A stretch of 46,873 nt of DNA from Alphaproteobacteria bacterium (GTDB lineage Bacteria; Pseudomonadota; Alphaproteobacteria; JAEUKQ01; JAIBAD01): positions 1-46,873 of the forward strand of contig JAIBAD010000010.1 in assembly GCA_019695395.1 (NCBI GenBank), in the 5' to 3' direction. Position numbers and translations under genes: made by a program. Positions 8,786 through 17,964 of the stretch are shown here, piece after piece. The stretch's first letter is position 1; every line of letters begins with the position of its first letter. The notes under the pieces were generated by a model. It did not search any database. It saw only the letters and a list, made by a program, of their open reading frames with translations, and had not been told where the DNA came from.

Positions 8786-9352
8786 ATGAAAATTAACGGC
8801 AATTCTATTAGACCAGGCAATATTATTGAACATGAAGGTAAATTATGGCGTGCCATGCGTATTCAACATACACAACCAGGTAAAGGTGGTGCTTATCTTC
8901 AAGTTGAATTAAAAGATCTCCGTGATGGAACAAAACTAAATGAACGTTTTCGTTCTAGTGAAAGTGTTGAACGTGTACATTTAGATGAAAAACAATATCA
9001 ATATCTTTTTTCAGAAGGAAATTTATATACTTTCATGGATGTTGAAACCTTTGAACAAATTTCTTTAGATGAAGATCTAATTGGGGAACCTTCCGTTTTT
9101 TTACAAGATGGAATGATTGTTTCCGTTATGAGTTATGAAGGAAGTCCCGTTAGTGTTTCATTGCCAGATACCGTAATTATGGAAATTGTCGAAGCAGATC
9201 CCGTCATAAAAGGTCAAACCGCCTCTTCATCTTATAAACCTGCAAAATTGGAAAATGGTGTACGTGTTATGGTTCCACCTCACGTTGGGAGTGGAATGAA
9301 AATTGTTATTAACACGGCTGATTCTAGCTATGTTGAACGTGCAAAGGAATAA
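8786..9352 (+). CDS. efp: Elongation factor P
   Basis: Relieves ribosomes stalled at polyproline stretches. The 188 residues contain all three beta-barrel domains: KOW-like N-terminal domain (1-63), central domain with LYTFMDVETFEQ, and the C-terminal domain ending YVERAKE. The loop that reaches the peptidyl-transferase centre is TQPGKGGAY, with Lys33 at the position that is beta-lysylated in EpmA-type systems. AGGAAA lies just before the ATG. Proline-rich clients exist in this window: TolA and the OmpA-like protein at 10355. It is 9 bases from suhB. Confidence 0.97.
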   Translation: MKINGNSIRPGNIIEHEGKLWRAMRIQHTQPGKGGAYLQVELKDLRDGTKLNERFRSSESVERVHLDEKQYQYLFSEGNLYTFMDVETFEQISLDEDLIGEPSVFLQDGMIVSVMSYEGSPVSVSLPDTVIMEIVEADPVIKGQTASSSYKPAKLENGVRVMVPPHVGSGMKIVINTADSSYVERAKE

Positions 9353-9361
9353 TAATCTTAT

Positions 9362-10201
9362 ATGTCTTTTGTAAACAGTTCTTTTTCAAAACAACCTTTG
9401 ACCGTTTACTCTCCAATCATAAATGTTATTGTTAAAGCGGTCATGAAAGCATCCAAAGGATTAAAAAGAGATTTTGGTGAAATTGAAAAATTACAAGTTT
9501 CAAAGAAAGGATTAGCTGATTTTGTTTCTGTTGCAGATTTAAGAGCCGATAAAGTTTTGCGCGAGGAATTGAAAAAAATGCGTCCTACCTTTGGTTTTTT
9601 AACTGAAGAATTAGGAGAGGAAAAAGGTCAAGATCCTAATGCAAGATGGATTATTGATCCTTTAGACGGCACAACAAATTTTTTACATGGCCTTCCTCAT
9701 TTTGCAATATCTGTTGCTCTTGAGCAAAATAAAGAAATTGTTGCCGCTGTAATATATGACCCCATAAAGGATGAACTATTTAGGGCTGAAAAAGGACAAG
9801 GTGCTTTTTTAAATGATAAACGATTACGTGTTTCATCACGTCGTAATCTTGATGAGTCTCTTTTTGCAACAGGCATTCCGTTTAAAGGACGCAATAATAA
9901 TATAGACATTTTTCTTCAAGAAATTAAAAATATTATAGATGTTAGTGCAGGTATTAGAAGATTTGGTGCAGCCTCTCTGGATTTAGCTTATGTTGCAGCA
10001 GGAAAATTCGAAGGTTTTTGGGAGTCTAATTTATCAAGTTGGGATATGGCTGCTGGTATTTTAATGGTTAAAGAAGCAGGCGGACAGGTCAGCGATTTTG
10101 ATGGAACTTCTCTTATGTTAGAAACAGGTAATATTATTGCGGCTAACCGCGAAATTTTTAGTCAAATGTTAAAATTAATTAATAAATCCAAAGTATCTTG
10201 A
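9362..10201 (+). CDS. suhB: Inositol-1-monophosphatase family protein
   Basis: Mg-dependent sugar-phosphate phosphatase of the IMPase/SuhB family, 279 residues. Metal-binding motifs are present: TEELGEEKG (Glu82/83), DPLDGTTNF (Asp99 and Asp102) and SSWDMAAG near 225, followed by KEAGGQVSDF. In gammaproteobacteria SuhB also works with Nus factors in rRNA transcription; whether that applies here is unknown. It follows efp closely and is probably co-transcribed. The substrate (inositol-1-phosphate, glycerol-phosphate or another) cannot be read from the sequence. Confidence 0.92.
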   Translation: MSFVNSSFSKQPLTVYSPIINVIVKAVMKASKGLKRDFGEIEKLQVSKKGLADFVSVADLRADKVLREELKKMRPTFGFLTEELGEEKGQDPNARWIIDPLDGTTNFLHGLPHFAISVALEQNKEIVAAVIYDPIKDELFRAEKGQGAFLNDKRLRVSSRRNLDESLFATGIPFKGRNNNIDIFLQEIKNIIDVSAGIRRFGAASLDLAYVAAGKFEGFWESNLSSWDMAAGILMVKEAGGQVSDFDGTSLMLETGNIIAANREIFSQMLKLINKSKVS

Positions 10202-10354
10202 TTTTTTTTTTAAAAAACCTATCTTAAATTAAGCTTATAATAAAGAATCACTTTATAATAGTAATATATCTTTGCATCTATTTATAGATTATAACGCTTT
10301 TAATAAATTAAATTTTAAACCAATAGTATTTAAGCTTACAAGGTTAATAATTGT

Positions 10355-11716
10355 ATGAAAAACATAAAAAACATGCATAAAGATCCATTTTGCTTATGTT
10401 TTAGTTTTATTATTACATGTTTGCTATTCTCTTCCTCTCTTTTAGCACAACAATATGGTTATGCTGGATCACGAGTAAGTGTTGATTATGGCGTTTTGGA
10501 TTCTTTGGGAACACAGCCAACTGTACCAAATGTTTTACATCAAGATTTAATTAGAACTCCTTATACATCTGCATACCGTAATTATAATTATAACACTGTT
10601 GCAATGGCTGCATCGAACCCTACATTAGCTTATAACGCAGCACCAATTAATACACCTATATCTGCTATTAATGGACAACGTTATATTCTTGTCCCAGTTG
10701 CACCGGATGGAAGTTTAATGCTTAATAATACAATTTCATCGCCTCCACCACCACAATATAGCTATGTTGCACCTCAAAATAACTATGCATCGCCACCTAT
10801 TATATTAAAAAGACCACAAACTTCTAATTATTCAGCTCCCAAGAAAGTAACAAGACCTGCGATTGTTAGTGTACCACAAACAGCATCTAAACAAGAAATT
10901 CCAAATAAAATAGCGCGTGTTCCTGTTAATACCACAAAAATAGAAACACCTAGTACTACTATTACAAAAACAGAGCCAAGTAAACAAAATGCGGCTATTT
11001 CAACAACTTCAACAGTTGCAGCGCCATCCCAAATTCCTATTCAAACACCTATTACTAATTCTACCACTGTTGTGCCACCTATTGAAACTACATCAGCAAG
11101 TCAACCCCAATCTAATTCATTAGCAAAAGAACAATTAGCTTCTACCATACAGTATCCTTCAACCAATCAATCTTCTACAATTAGAGCAACGACATCAAAA
11201 AATGCAGATTATCAAACAACTAATTTAGATCTTGAACAGCCTAAAGAACCAGAAGCTATTTCTCCAACTAATCCAACTTCTCTCCAATCTGTTGCAAATA
11301 TTACACGTCCTAAAACAGATGCACAACAACCTGCTGCAACAGAAGCCCCAGCTGAAGAAGTAAAAGTCATTTCTTCTTTAACAACAACTAAATCTGTTGA
11401 AGGACAATATAGCATCCCCTTTACAGAAGGAAGCAGCCAATTATCTGGAAATGGACCAATTGATCTTGATAAAACTATTGAAGAAATGAATAATAATCCT
11501 GAAATGCGTGTTCAACTTTTATCTTTTGCAAGTAGTAAGGGTGAAGATAATAATTCTAGCAAAGCTCGACGTCTTGCTTTACAAAGAGCTTTAGAAACAA
11601 GAAAATATATGAGCGAAAAAGGAATTATAGCATCACGTATTGAAGTTAGATCTTTGGGTGCAGCAGATGGGGATAAAACCGTTGATAAAGTTGAAGTCAT
11701 TCCTTTAAAATCATAA
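10355..11716 (+). CDS. OmpA-family envelope protein with long Thr/Pro-rich linker
   Basis: A 453-residue exported protein. The N-terminus has a basic start, a hydrophobic stretch (SFIITCLLFSSSLLA) and likely cleavage after LLA before QQYGY. Residues about 70-340 are low complexity, rich in Thr, Pro, Ser, Asn and Gln, and look like an extended linker. The C-terminal 110 residues form an OmpA-like domain: IPFTEGSSQLSGNG, then LDKTIEEMNNNPEMRVQLLSFAS, then KARRLALQRALETRKYM and SRIEVRSLGAA, as in peptidoglycan-binding OmpA domains, though NGHTD is replaced by FASSKG. It precedes the MotA- and MotB-like genes, so the three likely act together in the envelope. Function unproven. Confidence 0.82.
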   Translation: MKNIKNMHKDPFCLCFSFIITCLLFSSSLLAQQYGYAGSRVSVDYGVLDSLGTQPTVPNVLHQDLIRTPYTSAYRNYNYNTVAMAASNPTLAYNAAPINTPISAINGQRYILVPVAPDGSLMLNNTISSPPPPQYSYVAPQNNYASPPIILKRPQTSNYSAPKKVTRPAIVSVPQTASKQEIPNKIARVPVNTTKIETPSTTITKTEPSKQNAAISTTSTVAAPSQIPIQTPITNSTTVVPPIETTSASQPQSNSLAKEQLASTIQYPSTNQSSTIRATTSKNADYQTTNLDLEQPKEPEAISPTNPTSLQSVANITRPKTDAQQPAATEAPAEEVKVISSLTTTKSVEGQYSIPFTEGSSQLSGNGPIDLDKTIEEMNNNPEMRVQLLSFASSKGEDNNSSKARRLALQRALETRKYMSEKGIIASRIEVRSLGAADGDKTVDKVEVIPLKS

Positions 11717-11747
11717 AATCTTATTATTTATAAGGATTTTTAAAAAA

Positions 11748-12656
11748 GTGTCTTACCCAACACGTTATTTGATATGGATGATTTTATGCGTACTGTGTGG
11801 TATTTTGCTTTGTATAATTCTTTCTTCTCAACTTCAGCATATTTTCAAATATAACCCAGTATTAAATGGGTTTATCATAACTGTTTTTATTGCAGGTGTT
11901 TTTTATATATTTTACCAAGTAATTTCTTTAAAAAGAGACATTGCATGGGTTCTTGCATTTAAACGCGGCGACCATAATCTTTCTACTAGGTTGTCACCAA
12001 GTCTTTTGGCACCTTTAGCTGCAATGATTGGTGAAAAAAAAGGTCGCCTACAATTAACACCTATTGGATTAAGATCTCTTCTAGATGGAATTGCAAGCCG
12101 CCTTGAAGAATCTCATGATATTGGCCGATATTTAATATCTCTTATGGTTTTTTTAGGATTACTTGGAACATTTTGGGGGTTGCTTTCCACTATTGGCGCA
12201 GTTAGTGAAACTATAAATAATTTACAAATTGATGGCGATGATACTGCTACTATTTTTGCTCAGTTAAAAAATGGATTAGCAGCACCTTTGGGGGGGATGG
12301 GTACAGCTTTTAGTTCTTCTATGTTAGGCCTATCGGGTTCTCTTATATTAGGTTTTTTAGAATTGCAATCAAACCAAGCTCATAACCGTTTTATGCATGA
12401 GTTAGAAGAATGGTTTGCTAGCCAAACAGAATTACTGACAGTTGGACCAAAATTTCATATCCATGATCCCTCAACAATACCGGATGCATTTCCTTCAAAT
12501 ATTCCACAATTTACAGAAAATTACCTTCATACGATTCATAATCTGAAAGCACATGAAGATTTATTAACAAAATTATCTGAAGAGCAAATTATAATAAAAG
12601 AATCTTTGCAAAAATTACTTAATGAAACCCAAAAATCTTCTAAAGAAGCTAATTAA
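11748..12656 (+). CDS. MotA/TolQ/ExbB-family proton-channel protein
   Basis: Begins with GTG preceded by AAGGA about 11 bases upstream; 302 residues. Four membrane segments are visible: about 8-27, 40-60, 128-150 and 183-205. The last two carry the family core (LMVFLGLLGTFWGLLSTIG and LAAPLGGMGTAFSSSMLGL). The cytoplasmic loop between segments 2 and 3 and the long C-terminal tail (210-302) fit a MotA/ExbB topology. The partner is the MotB-like protein 31 bases downstream. No flagellar gene is near, so a stator for another envelope process is more likely than motility. Database annotations often call this family MotA. Confidence 0.85.
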   Translation: MSYPTRYLIWMILCVLCGILLCIILSSQLQHIFKYNPVLNGFIITVFIAGVFYIFYQVISLKRDIAWVLAFKRGDHNLSTRLSPSLLAPLAAMIGEKKGRLQLTPIGLRSLLDGIASRLEESHDIGRYLISLMVFLGLLGTFWGLLSTIGAVSETINNLQIDGDDTATIFAQLKNGLAAPLGGMGTAFSSSMLGLSGSLILGFLELQSNQAHNRFMHELEEWFASQTELLTVGPKFHIHDPSTIPDAFPSNIPQFTENYLHTIHNLKAHEDLLTKLSEEQIIIKESLQKLLNETQKSSKEAN

Positions 12657-12687
12657 AATATTATAAATATCTATTTGTAATAAAATC

Positions 12688-13884
12688 ATGGCCTTTAATC
12701 AACGAACAAAAAAGAAATCTTATTATGATCCTTGGCCTGGTTTCGTAGATGTACTTAGTACATTATTAATGGTTGTAATTTTTGTTCTTATGGTATTTGC
12801 TGTTGCCCAATTCACCCTTAATCAGCTTTTAAACGATAAAGATAAGACCATAAATACTCTCGGTAAAAAGCTTAGTGAATTAGAAAAAATTTTATCTATA
12901 GAACAAAAAACAAGTACAGATCTAAAAAAACAAATTCAAAATTTAACTTTACAACTTGATGATATAACCTCTAATAGAAACTTCTTAAACCAACAGTTAA
13001 CAGAACTAAAGAACGAAAAAGAAAATTTATCATCCAAATTAATTTTAAGTAATAAAAATTTAGATGATTATCAAAATCAATTAAAATCTATTAATAAAGA
13101 ATTTATTGATACCTTTAAAATTATTGATGTTAATCAATCCAAAATTGAAATGCTTGTTGGTGATATTGTTACCTTAAAATCTATGCGCGATGAATTAGCC
13201 AAAAATGTTTTGAATAATGAAAATAATTTGAACAATGATTCTTCATTACCTAATGAAGCAAGTATCCAATTTGCTATTCTTAACCAACAAATATTACTTC
13301 TTAGAAAACAATTGCAATTTATACAATCTGTTCTTGATACAACGGAACAAAAATTAAAAGACAAAGATCTAAAAATCGAAGATTTAGGTACCAAACTTAA
13401 TATAGCCCTAGCAAATAAAATCAATGAATTAGCTCGCTATCGTTCTGATTTTTTTGGTAAATTACGCGATGTAATTGGAGAACGCATGGATATACATATT
13501 GTTGGTGACCGTTTTGTTTTTCAATCTGAAGTCTTATTCGAAAGTGGATCGGCTGATTTACAATCTGGTGGTCAAGAGCAACTTCAAAAATTAGCTAAAA
13601 CTTTATTAAATATATCTCAATCTATACCTTCCGATATTGATTGGATATTAAGAGTAGACGGCCATACTGATAAAAGGCCTATTGAAACTGCTCAATTTCA
13701 TTCAAATTGGGAATTATCTACAGCACGCGCTATTTCTGTTGTTCAATATCTTATCACCCAAGGTATTCCTGAAAATCGCTTGGCCGCCGCTGGGTTTGCA
13801 GAGTTTAGACCCTTGGAAAAAGGTGATGACGAAATTTCACTACAGCATAACAGACGCATCGAATTAAAATTAGATCAACGATAA
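12688..13884 (+). CDS. MotB/OmpA-like peptidoglycan-binding stator partner
   Basis: A 398-residue protein with one N-terminal membrane helix (about 18-45). Asp21 in PGFVDVLSTLLMVV is at the position of the proton-binding aspartate of MotB/TolR/ExbD proteins. Residues about 45-250 are heptad-rich Lys/Leu/Asn/Gln coiled coil (ELEKILSIEQK, LTELKNEKENLSSKL). The C-terminal 110 residues are an OmpA domain with VDGHTDKRPI, NWELSTARA and NRRIELKL, the peptidoglycan contact site. It pairs with the preceding channel gene. Its last codon lies 2 bases from the stop of the convergent ABC transporter, so there is no room for a separate terminator. Confidence 0.86.
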   Translation: MAFNQRTKKKSYYDPWPGFVDVLSTLLMVVIFVLMVFAVAQFTLNQLLNDKDKTINTLGKKLSELEKILSIEQKTSTDLKKQIQNLTLQLDDITSNRNFLNQQLTELKNEKENLSSKLILSNKNLDDYQNQLKSINKEFIDTFKIIDVNQSKIEMLVGDIVTLKSMRDELAKNVLNNENNLNNDSSLPNEASIQFAILNQQILLLRKQLQFIQSVLDTTEQKLKDKDLKIEDLGTKLNIALANKINELARYRSDFFGKLRDVIGERMDIHIVGDRFVFQSEVLFESGSADLQSGGQEQLQKLAKTLLNISQSIPSDIDWILRVDGHTDKRPIETAQFHSNWELSTARAISVVQYLITQGIPENRLAAAGFAEFRPLEKGDDEISLQHNRRIELKLDQR

Positions 13885-13886
13885 GT

Positions 13887-15668
13887 TTATATATTTTTAT
13901 AATTTTGATCAAATTGCAATGTTGCTAAACGATTATATAAAGAATTATTATCTAATAGATAATTATGTGTCCCTATCCCAACAATTTTTCCTTTATCCAT
14001 AACAACAATACGATCTGCTTTCATAACGGTTGAAAGCCTATGGGCAATAATTAATGTGGTACGTCCAATCATCAATCTTTCTAAGGCCTGCTGAATTAAA
14101 CTTTCATTTTCGGAATCAAGCGCACTTGTTGCTTCATCTAAAAGTAGAAGATTTGGCTGACGTAGCATAGCACGCGCAATAGCCAATCTTTGACGCTGTC
14201 CTCCTGAAAGTCTTATACCTCTTTCTCCCAAAGGTGTTAAAAATCTCTGGGGTAATTTTTCTATAAACTCTGTTACACAAGCTGCATCTGCTGCCTTTTT
14301 TATATCTTGTTCAGTAGCATTGGGGCACCCATAACGTATATTGTCTAAAGCACTAGAGGAGAAAATAACTGGATCTTGGGATACTAATCCTATTTGTGCT
14401 CTAAGATCAGAAAAAGTGAGATGACGTAAATCTATTCCATTAAAGGTAATTTCCCCTTGTTGAGGATCATAAAAACGCAGAGCAAGTTGAAATATTGTTG
14501 TTTTTCCTGCACCTGACGGCCCAACCAAAGCTATTTTTTCACCAGATTTTATGGAAAGATTATAATCTTTAATTACAAAATGGTTTAAATTACTTTGATA
14601 GGCAAACGATACATTATTAAATGCAAGTGATGCCTCTATTGGTTTTTGGATCATTAAAGGTGTATTTGATATAGGTAATTCTATCTTTAGATTAAGTAAA
14701 TCTAAAATTCTTTCCATTGCACCCGCTGCTCTTTGCAAATCACCAAATACTTCACTTAATGCGCCTAATGCCCCTGCAACAATAACTGCATAAAAAACAA
14801 AAGCTGATAATTGACCAGCTGTAATTTTACCTGATATGACATCATGCCCACCTATCCAAAGAATAATACATATAGAAGAAAATGTTAAAATAATAACCAT
14901 CGCTGTAAGCAAAGCTCGGTTATGAATTTTAATCTTTGCTGTCTCAAAAGTTTTTTTAAGAATATTTGAATAATTTTGTTGTTCAAATTTTTCATAAACA
15001 AATGCTTGAACAACCCGTATGGATGAAATTGTCTCATTCACAAAACCACTCATCTCTGCAAGGCAATCTTGATTTGCCTTAGAAAATTTTCTGACACGAC
15101 GACCAAAAATTACAATAGGCACAATAACTAAAGGTACAATTAATAAAACTAAACTTGTTAATTTAAAACTTGTAAAGGCTAACATTGTTACCCCACCTAT
15201 GAATAACAATACATTTCTTAATGCAATAGATATCGATGAACCAACTACAGTTTGCAATAAACTTGTATCTGTAACAATCGTCGATAAAATTTCTCCTGTC
15301 TTGTTTTTATCAAAAAAACTAATATCTAAATTTATGACATGGTTAAAAACTGATTGTCGAATATCACTGACTATTTTTTCGCCAATCCACGATACAAGAT
15401 AAAAACGCGCAAAAGTCGTTATACCTAATAAAATAGAAATAAAAAGAAAAACCCAAACCGCTTGATTTAAAAAATCCTTATTTCCTGTTACAAATCCATG
15501 ATCAATTAAAGTCTTAAGACCTTGACCAAAAGCAAGTACCGTTATAGCCGCAAGAATTAAAGCAATGTTTGCAGCAATAACTTGTTTCCAATAAGGTTTA
15601 AGAAAATGCCCTAAATAGCTTAATTGGGTAATTTTAAATGATTTTCTATTGTTTTCTCGAATATTCAT
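13887..15668 (-). CDS. ABC exporter, MsbA/LmrA-like fused permease-ATPase
   Basis: A 593-residue half-transporter. The N-terminal six-helix exporter domain spans about 20-320, with the characteristic FFDKNKTGEILS after helix 2. The ATPase domain has Walker A GPSGAGKTT (383-391), Q-loop VSQDP, signature LSGGQ (487-491), Walker B LLLLDE (507-512) and switch histidine in AHRLST. Works as a dimer in the inner membrane. Substrate unknown; lipid A, other lipids or drugs are typical for the family. It is divergent from rpmE, a pairing I recall in other alphaproteobacteria. Confidence 0.9.
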   Translation of the reverse strand: MNIRENNRKSFKITQLSYLGHFLKPYWKQVIAANIALILAAITVLAFGQGLKTLIDHGFVTGNKDFLNQAVWVFLFISILLGITTFARFYLVSWIGEKIVSDIRQSVFNHVINLDISFFDKNKTGEILSTIVTDTSLLQTVVGSSISIALRNVLLFIGGVTMLAFTSFKLTSLVLLIVPLVIVPIVIFGRRVRKFSKANQDCLAEMSGFVNETISSIRVVQAFVYEKFEQQNYSNILKKTFETAKIKIHNRALLTAMVIILTFSSICIILWIGGHDVISGKITAGQLSAFVFYAVIVAGALGALSEVFGDLQRAAGAMERILDLLNLKIELPISNTPLMIQKPIEASLAFNNVSFAYQSNLNHFVIKDYNLSIKSGEKIALVGPSGAGKTTIFQLALRFYDPQQGEITFNGIDLRHLTFSDLRAQIGLVSQDPVIFSSSALDNIRYGCPNATEQDIKKAADAACVTEFIEKLPQRFLTPLGERGIRLSGGQRQRLAIARAMLRQPNLLLLDEATSALDSENESLIQQALERLMIGRTTLIIAHRLSTVMKADRIVVMDKGKIVGIGTHNYLLDNNSLYNRLATLQFDQNYKNI

Positions 15669-15800
15669 AATGACTAGAAAGTTACATTTTTTATTAGCTT
15701 TATATAAGACAAAAAATCATTACGAATCAACAATGCTTTAATACTTGTCATAAAAAGAATTATTAGCTATAAAAGCTTGTATAGTATTGGAGTTATAAAA

Positions 15801-16028
15801 ATGAAAAAAGATATTCACCCAGATTATCATGAAATCAATGTTTTGCTAACAGATGGAAGCAGCTTTAAAACACGTTCCACTTGGGGTAAAGCTGGTGATT
15901 CTTTAAGATTAGATGTAGACCCTAAATCCCACCCTGCTTGGACAGGCGTTCATAGACTTATTGATAGTGGTGGACAATTAGCAAAATTCAATAAAAGATT
16001 TCAAGGTTTAAATTCTAAAAAGAAATAA
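15801..16028 (+). CDS. rpmE: 50S ribosomal protein L31, zinc-free type
   Basis: A 75-residue ribosomal protein. The frame is open from 15777, but the real start is the ATG at 15801: it gives MKKDIHPDY, the universal L31 start, and GGAG lies eight bases upstream. The family ends FNKRF as expected. There is no cysteine, so the CxxC zinc site of the zinc-binding L31 is absent ([15 protein letters not shown] and [11 protein letters not shown] instead), as usual in alphaproteobacteria. It contains the short insertion GKAGDSLRL typical of that group. Confidence 0.95.
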   Translation: MKKDIHPDYHEINVLLTDGSSFKTRSTWGKAGDSLRLDVDPKSHPAWTGVHRLIDSGGQLAKFNKRFQGLNSKKK

Positions 16029-16090
16029 ATTTTTCTTTTTAATACATAATATAAACGCTCATTGCCTCTTTTTTGCTTGATGGATTATTA

Positions 16091-16334
16091 GTGTTGAATA
16101 AAGCAGAACACTTGGCACAAGCGCAATTAGATGTTTATAATAATCGTAATCTTAAAGCATTTAACTTAACGTATTGTTTGTGGAAATTATGCCATTGATG
16201 AAGAAAAAGTTTCTAGGGTTGTTGATGGTGAAATTATTCATGCTGTAGCTATTTATGAAGTACAGCAGGGGGCTTATACAAAAAGTTTGGTTTTATCAAA
16301 TCAAATTCAAAAATCTAAAAACATTATAAATTAA
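16091..16334 (+). pseudogene. Decayed NTF2/SnoaL-like protein gene
   Basis: Two pieces in different frames. From GTG 16091 the first reads AQAQLDVYNNRNLKAF and stops at TGA 16196-16198. The second frame, from about 16173 to TAA 16332-16334, reads VCGNYAIDEEKVSR and then GEIIHAVAIYEV. Together they match the first and last thirds of a SnoaL/NTF2-like protein of about 115 residues (steroid-isomerase-like fold), with roughly 50 central residues missing. A single internal deletion that broke the frame explains this. The final TAA overlaps the ATG of the next gene (TAATG), so the intact ancestor was probably translationally coupled to it. Confidence 0.65.
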
Positions 16335-16831
16335 TGGATCAAAAATATAAATTACGCCAAGGCATATTTTCTGATTTTAATCAACTTTATCTAATCTATA
16401 TGGATAAAGCTATTAATCGTTTTTTAAATTTTGAAATTTTAGATAAAGAAAAATTCCAACCTATATTTTTAGAATTAATGGCAAGTGGCCAGTTATATGT
16501 TTATGAATATGAACAGCAAATTATTGCAACTTGTATTGTAATAAGACAACCAAGACGTGCTCACCATGTTGCTTCCTTAAGTACCTTAGCAACCCACCCT
16601 AATTTCCAAGGAAAAGGAATTGGTACACAATTTTTGCAAGAACTAATTAACACTCTTAAAAATGATGGCATTAAAAGAATTGATTTATGTGCCGAAGCAG
16701 ATAATTCAATCGCCCTTAGTTTTTATAAAAAAATAGGTTTTAAACTAGAAGGTGTTTTAAAAAAATATTTTATAAGAGAAAATGAATCTCAATATATTGA
16801 TGAACACATAATGGCATTAATTTTAGATTGA
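16334..16831 (+). CDS. GNAT-family N-acetyltransferase
   Basis: A 165-residue acetyltransferase of the GNAT fold. The acetyl-CoA pyrophosphate loop is visible as HPNFQGKGIGTQFLQEL (Q-GKGIG), preceded by the strand ASLSTLATHP and followed by IDLCAEADNSIALSFYKKIGFKLEG, the typical C-terminal strand-helix. The target is unknown; amino acids, amines, or protein N-termini are possible. The ATG overlaps the stop of the decayed NTF2-like gene, so its expression may now depend on a transcript through that remnant. Confidence 0.85.
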   Translation: MDQKYKLRQGIFSDFNQLYLIYMDKAINRFLNFEILDKEKFQPIFLELMASGQLYVYEYEQQIIATCIVIRQPRRAHHVASLSTLATHPNFQGKGIGTQFLQELINTLKNDGIKRIDLCAEADNSIALSFYKKIGFKLEGVLKKYFIRENESQYIDEHIMALILD

Positions 16832-16850
16832 TATATTCAGATTTATATAG

Positions 16851-17855
16851 ATGAAATCATTTACAAAGAATTATATGGACGTTATAGAAATCAGCAAACC
16901 AGGGGAAGCTGAAAATTTAAAAATATCTCAACGTCCAATCCCCCTACCCGGGGAAGATGAAATACTTATTAAAGTAGAAGCTGCAGGTGTTAACCGACCC
17001 GATATTCTACAACGTAAAGGATTATATCCACCACCACCAAATGCATCAAATATACTTGGACTTGAGGTTTCAGGTGTTATCATAGACATCGGAAAAAAAG
17101 TAGAGCATTTTAAAATTAATGACCGTGTTCTCTCTTTAACAAATGGCGGAGGCTATGCAACTTATTGTGTTGTCCCTGCCCTTCAATGTTTACCAATACC
17201 TATAGGCGTATCTATGATAGAAGCAGCAGGTATACCAGAAACTTTTTTTACAGTATGGTATAATCTTTTTGAATTGGGTAACATTTCTTCCCATCACAAA
17301 ATCTTAATCCATGGTGGTAGTAGTGGAATTGGTACCACAGCCATTCAATTTGCCAAGCATTTTGCAGATAAAATTTTTACAACTGTTGGCAATGAAGAAA
17401 AACGTCAAGCTTGTCTGTCGCTAGGTGCAAATTATGCCATTAATTATAATGAACAAGATTTTAGCGACATTATTCTTCAAAATACTAATCAATATGGTGT
17501 TGATATTATTCTAGATATGGTTGGTGGAAATTATTTACAAAAAAACCTTAATATCTTAGCCTACCAAGGAAAACTCATACAAATTGCGTTTCTTAAAGGT
17601 TCAAAAACAGAAATTGATTTAAAACCAATTATGACTAAAGAATTGATTATTACAGGTTCTACTTTACGTCCACAATCAAATGAGCAAAAAGGGTTTATCG
17701 CAAAATCTTTGTATAAAAAAATATGGCCTTTAATTAATGAGAATAAAATAAAGCCTATCATTTTTAAGACTTTTCCTTTTAGAAATGTTGTTGATGCTCA
17801 TAAATTAATGGAATCAAATCAACATATAGGAAAAATAATTTTAACAATGACTTGA
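16851..17855 (+). CDS. NAD(P)H-quinone oxidoreductase (zinc-free MDR family, PIG3-like)
   Basis: Medium-chain dehydrogenase/reductase of up to 334 residues. It has the GroES-like N-terminal half with AAGVNRPDILQRKGLYPPP (about 44-62), typical of the zeta-crystallin/PIG3 group, no catalytic zinc ligands, and a nucleotide-binding site LIHGGSSGIGTTAIQFAKH. It should reduce quinones one electron at a time with NADPH. The family usually starts like MDVIEISKPG, which is the internal ATG at 16875, so the first eight codons may not be translated; no ribosome binding site decides it. It lies upstream of trcR, a common alphaproteobacterial pairing. Confidence 0.88.
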   Translation: MKSFTKNYMDVIEISKPGEAENLKISQRPIPLPGEDEILIKVEAAGVNRPDILQRKGLYPPPPNASNILGLEVSGVIIDIGKKVEHFKINDRVLSLTNGGGYATYCVVPALQCLPIPIGVSMIEAAGIPETFFTVWYNLFELGNISSHHKILIHGGSSGIGTTAIQFAKHFADKIFTTVGNEEKRQACLSLGANYAINYNEQDFSDIILQNTNQYGVDIILDMVGGNYLQKNLNILAYQGKLIQIAFLKGSKTEIDLKPIMTKELIITGSTLRPQSNEQKGFIAKSLYKKIWPLINENKIKPIIFKTFPFRNVVDAHKLMESNQHIGKIILTMT

Positions 17856-17870
17856 AAATATTTGTTAAAT

Positions 17871-17890
17871 TATCTTTATGAATAAAGATA
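17871..17890. terminator. Perfect hairpin after the quinone oxidoreductase gene
   Basis: TATCTTTA, loop TGAA, TAAAGATA: an 8-base stem 16 bases after the stop. All but two of the pairs are A-T and no clean T-run follows, so it is a weak candidate for a 3' end or a regulatory palindrome upstream of trcR. Confidence 0.25.
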
Positions 17891-17964
17891 TCTTAAATAT
17901 ATGTTTTATAATTTAATAAAATATGGTTGTATAAAAAATAAAATTCAGAAATGAGGTTAAGATT

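Noticed and set aside
10202-10354. T-run after suhB as a terminator
   Set aside because: Ten T follow the stop but there is no GC stem before them; I see no clear signal in this spacer.
13134-13424. 96-codon reading frame opposite the MotB-like gene
   Set aside because: Shadow of the coiled-coil coding region; composition follows the complementary codons and there is no ribosome binding site.
11748-13884. MotA/MotB-like pair as a Zorya-type defence system
   Set aside because: ZorA/ZorB are followed by nuclease or helicase genes; here the next gene is a convergent ABC exporter and the upstream gene is an OmpA protein in a housekeeping row.
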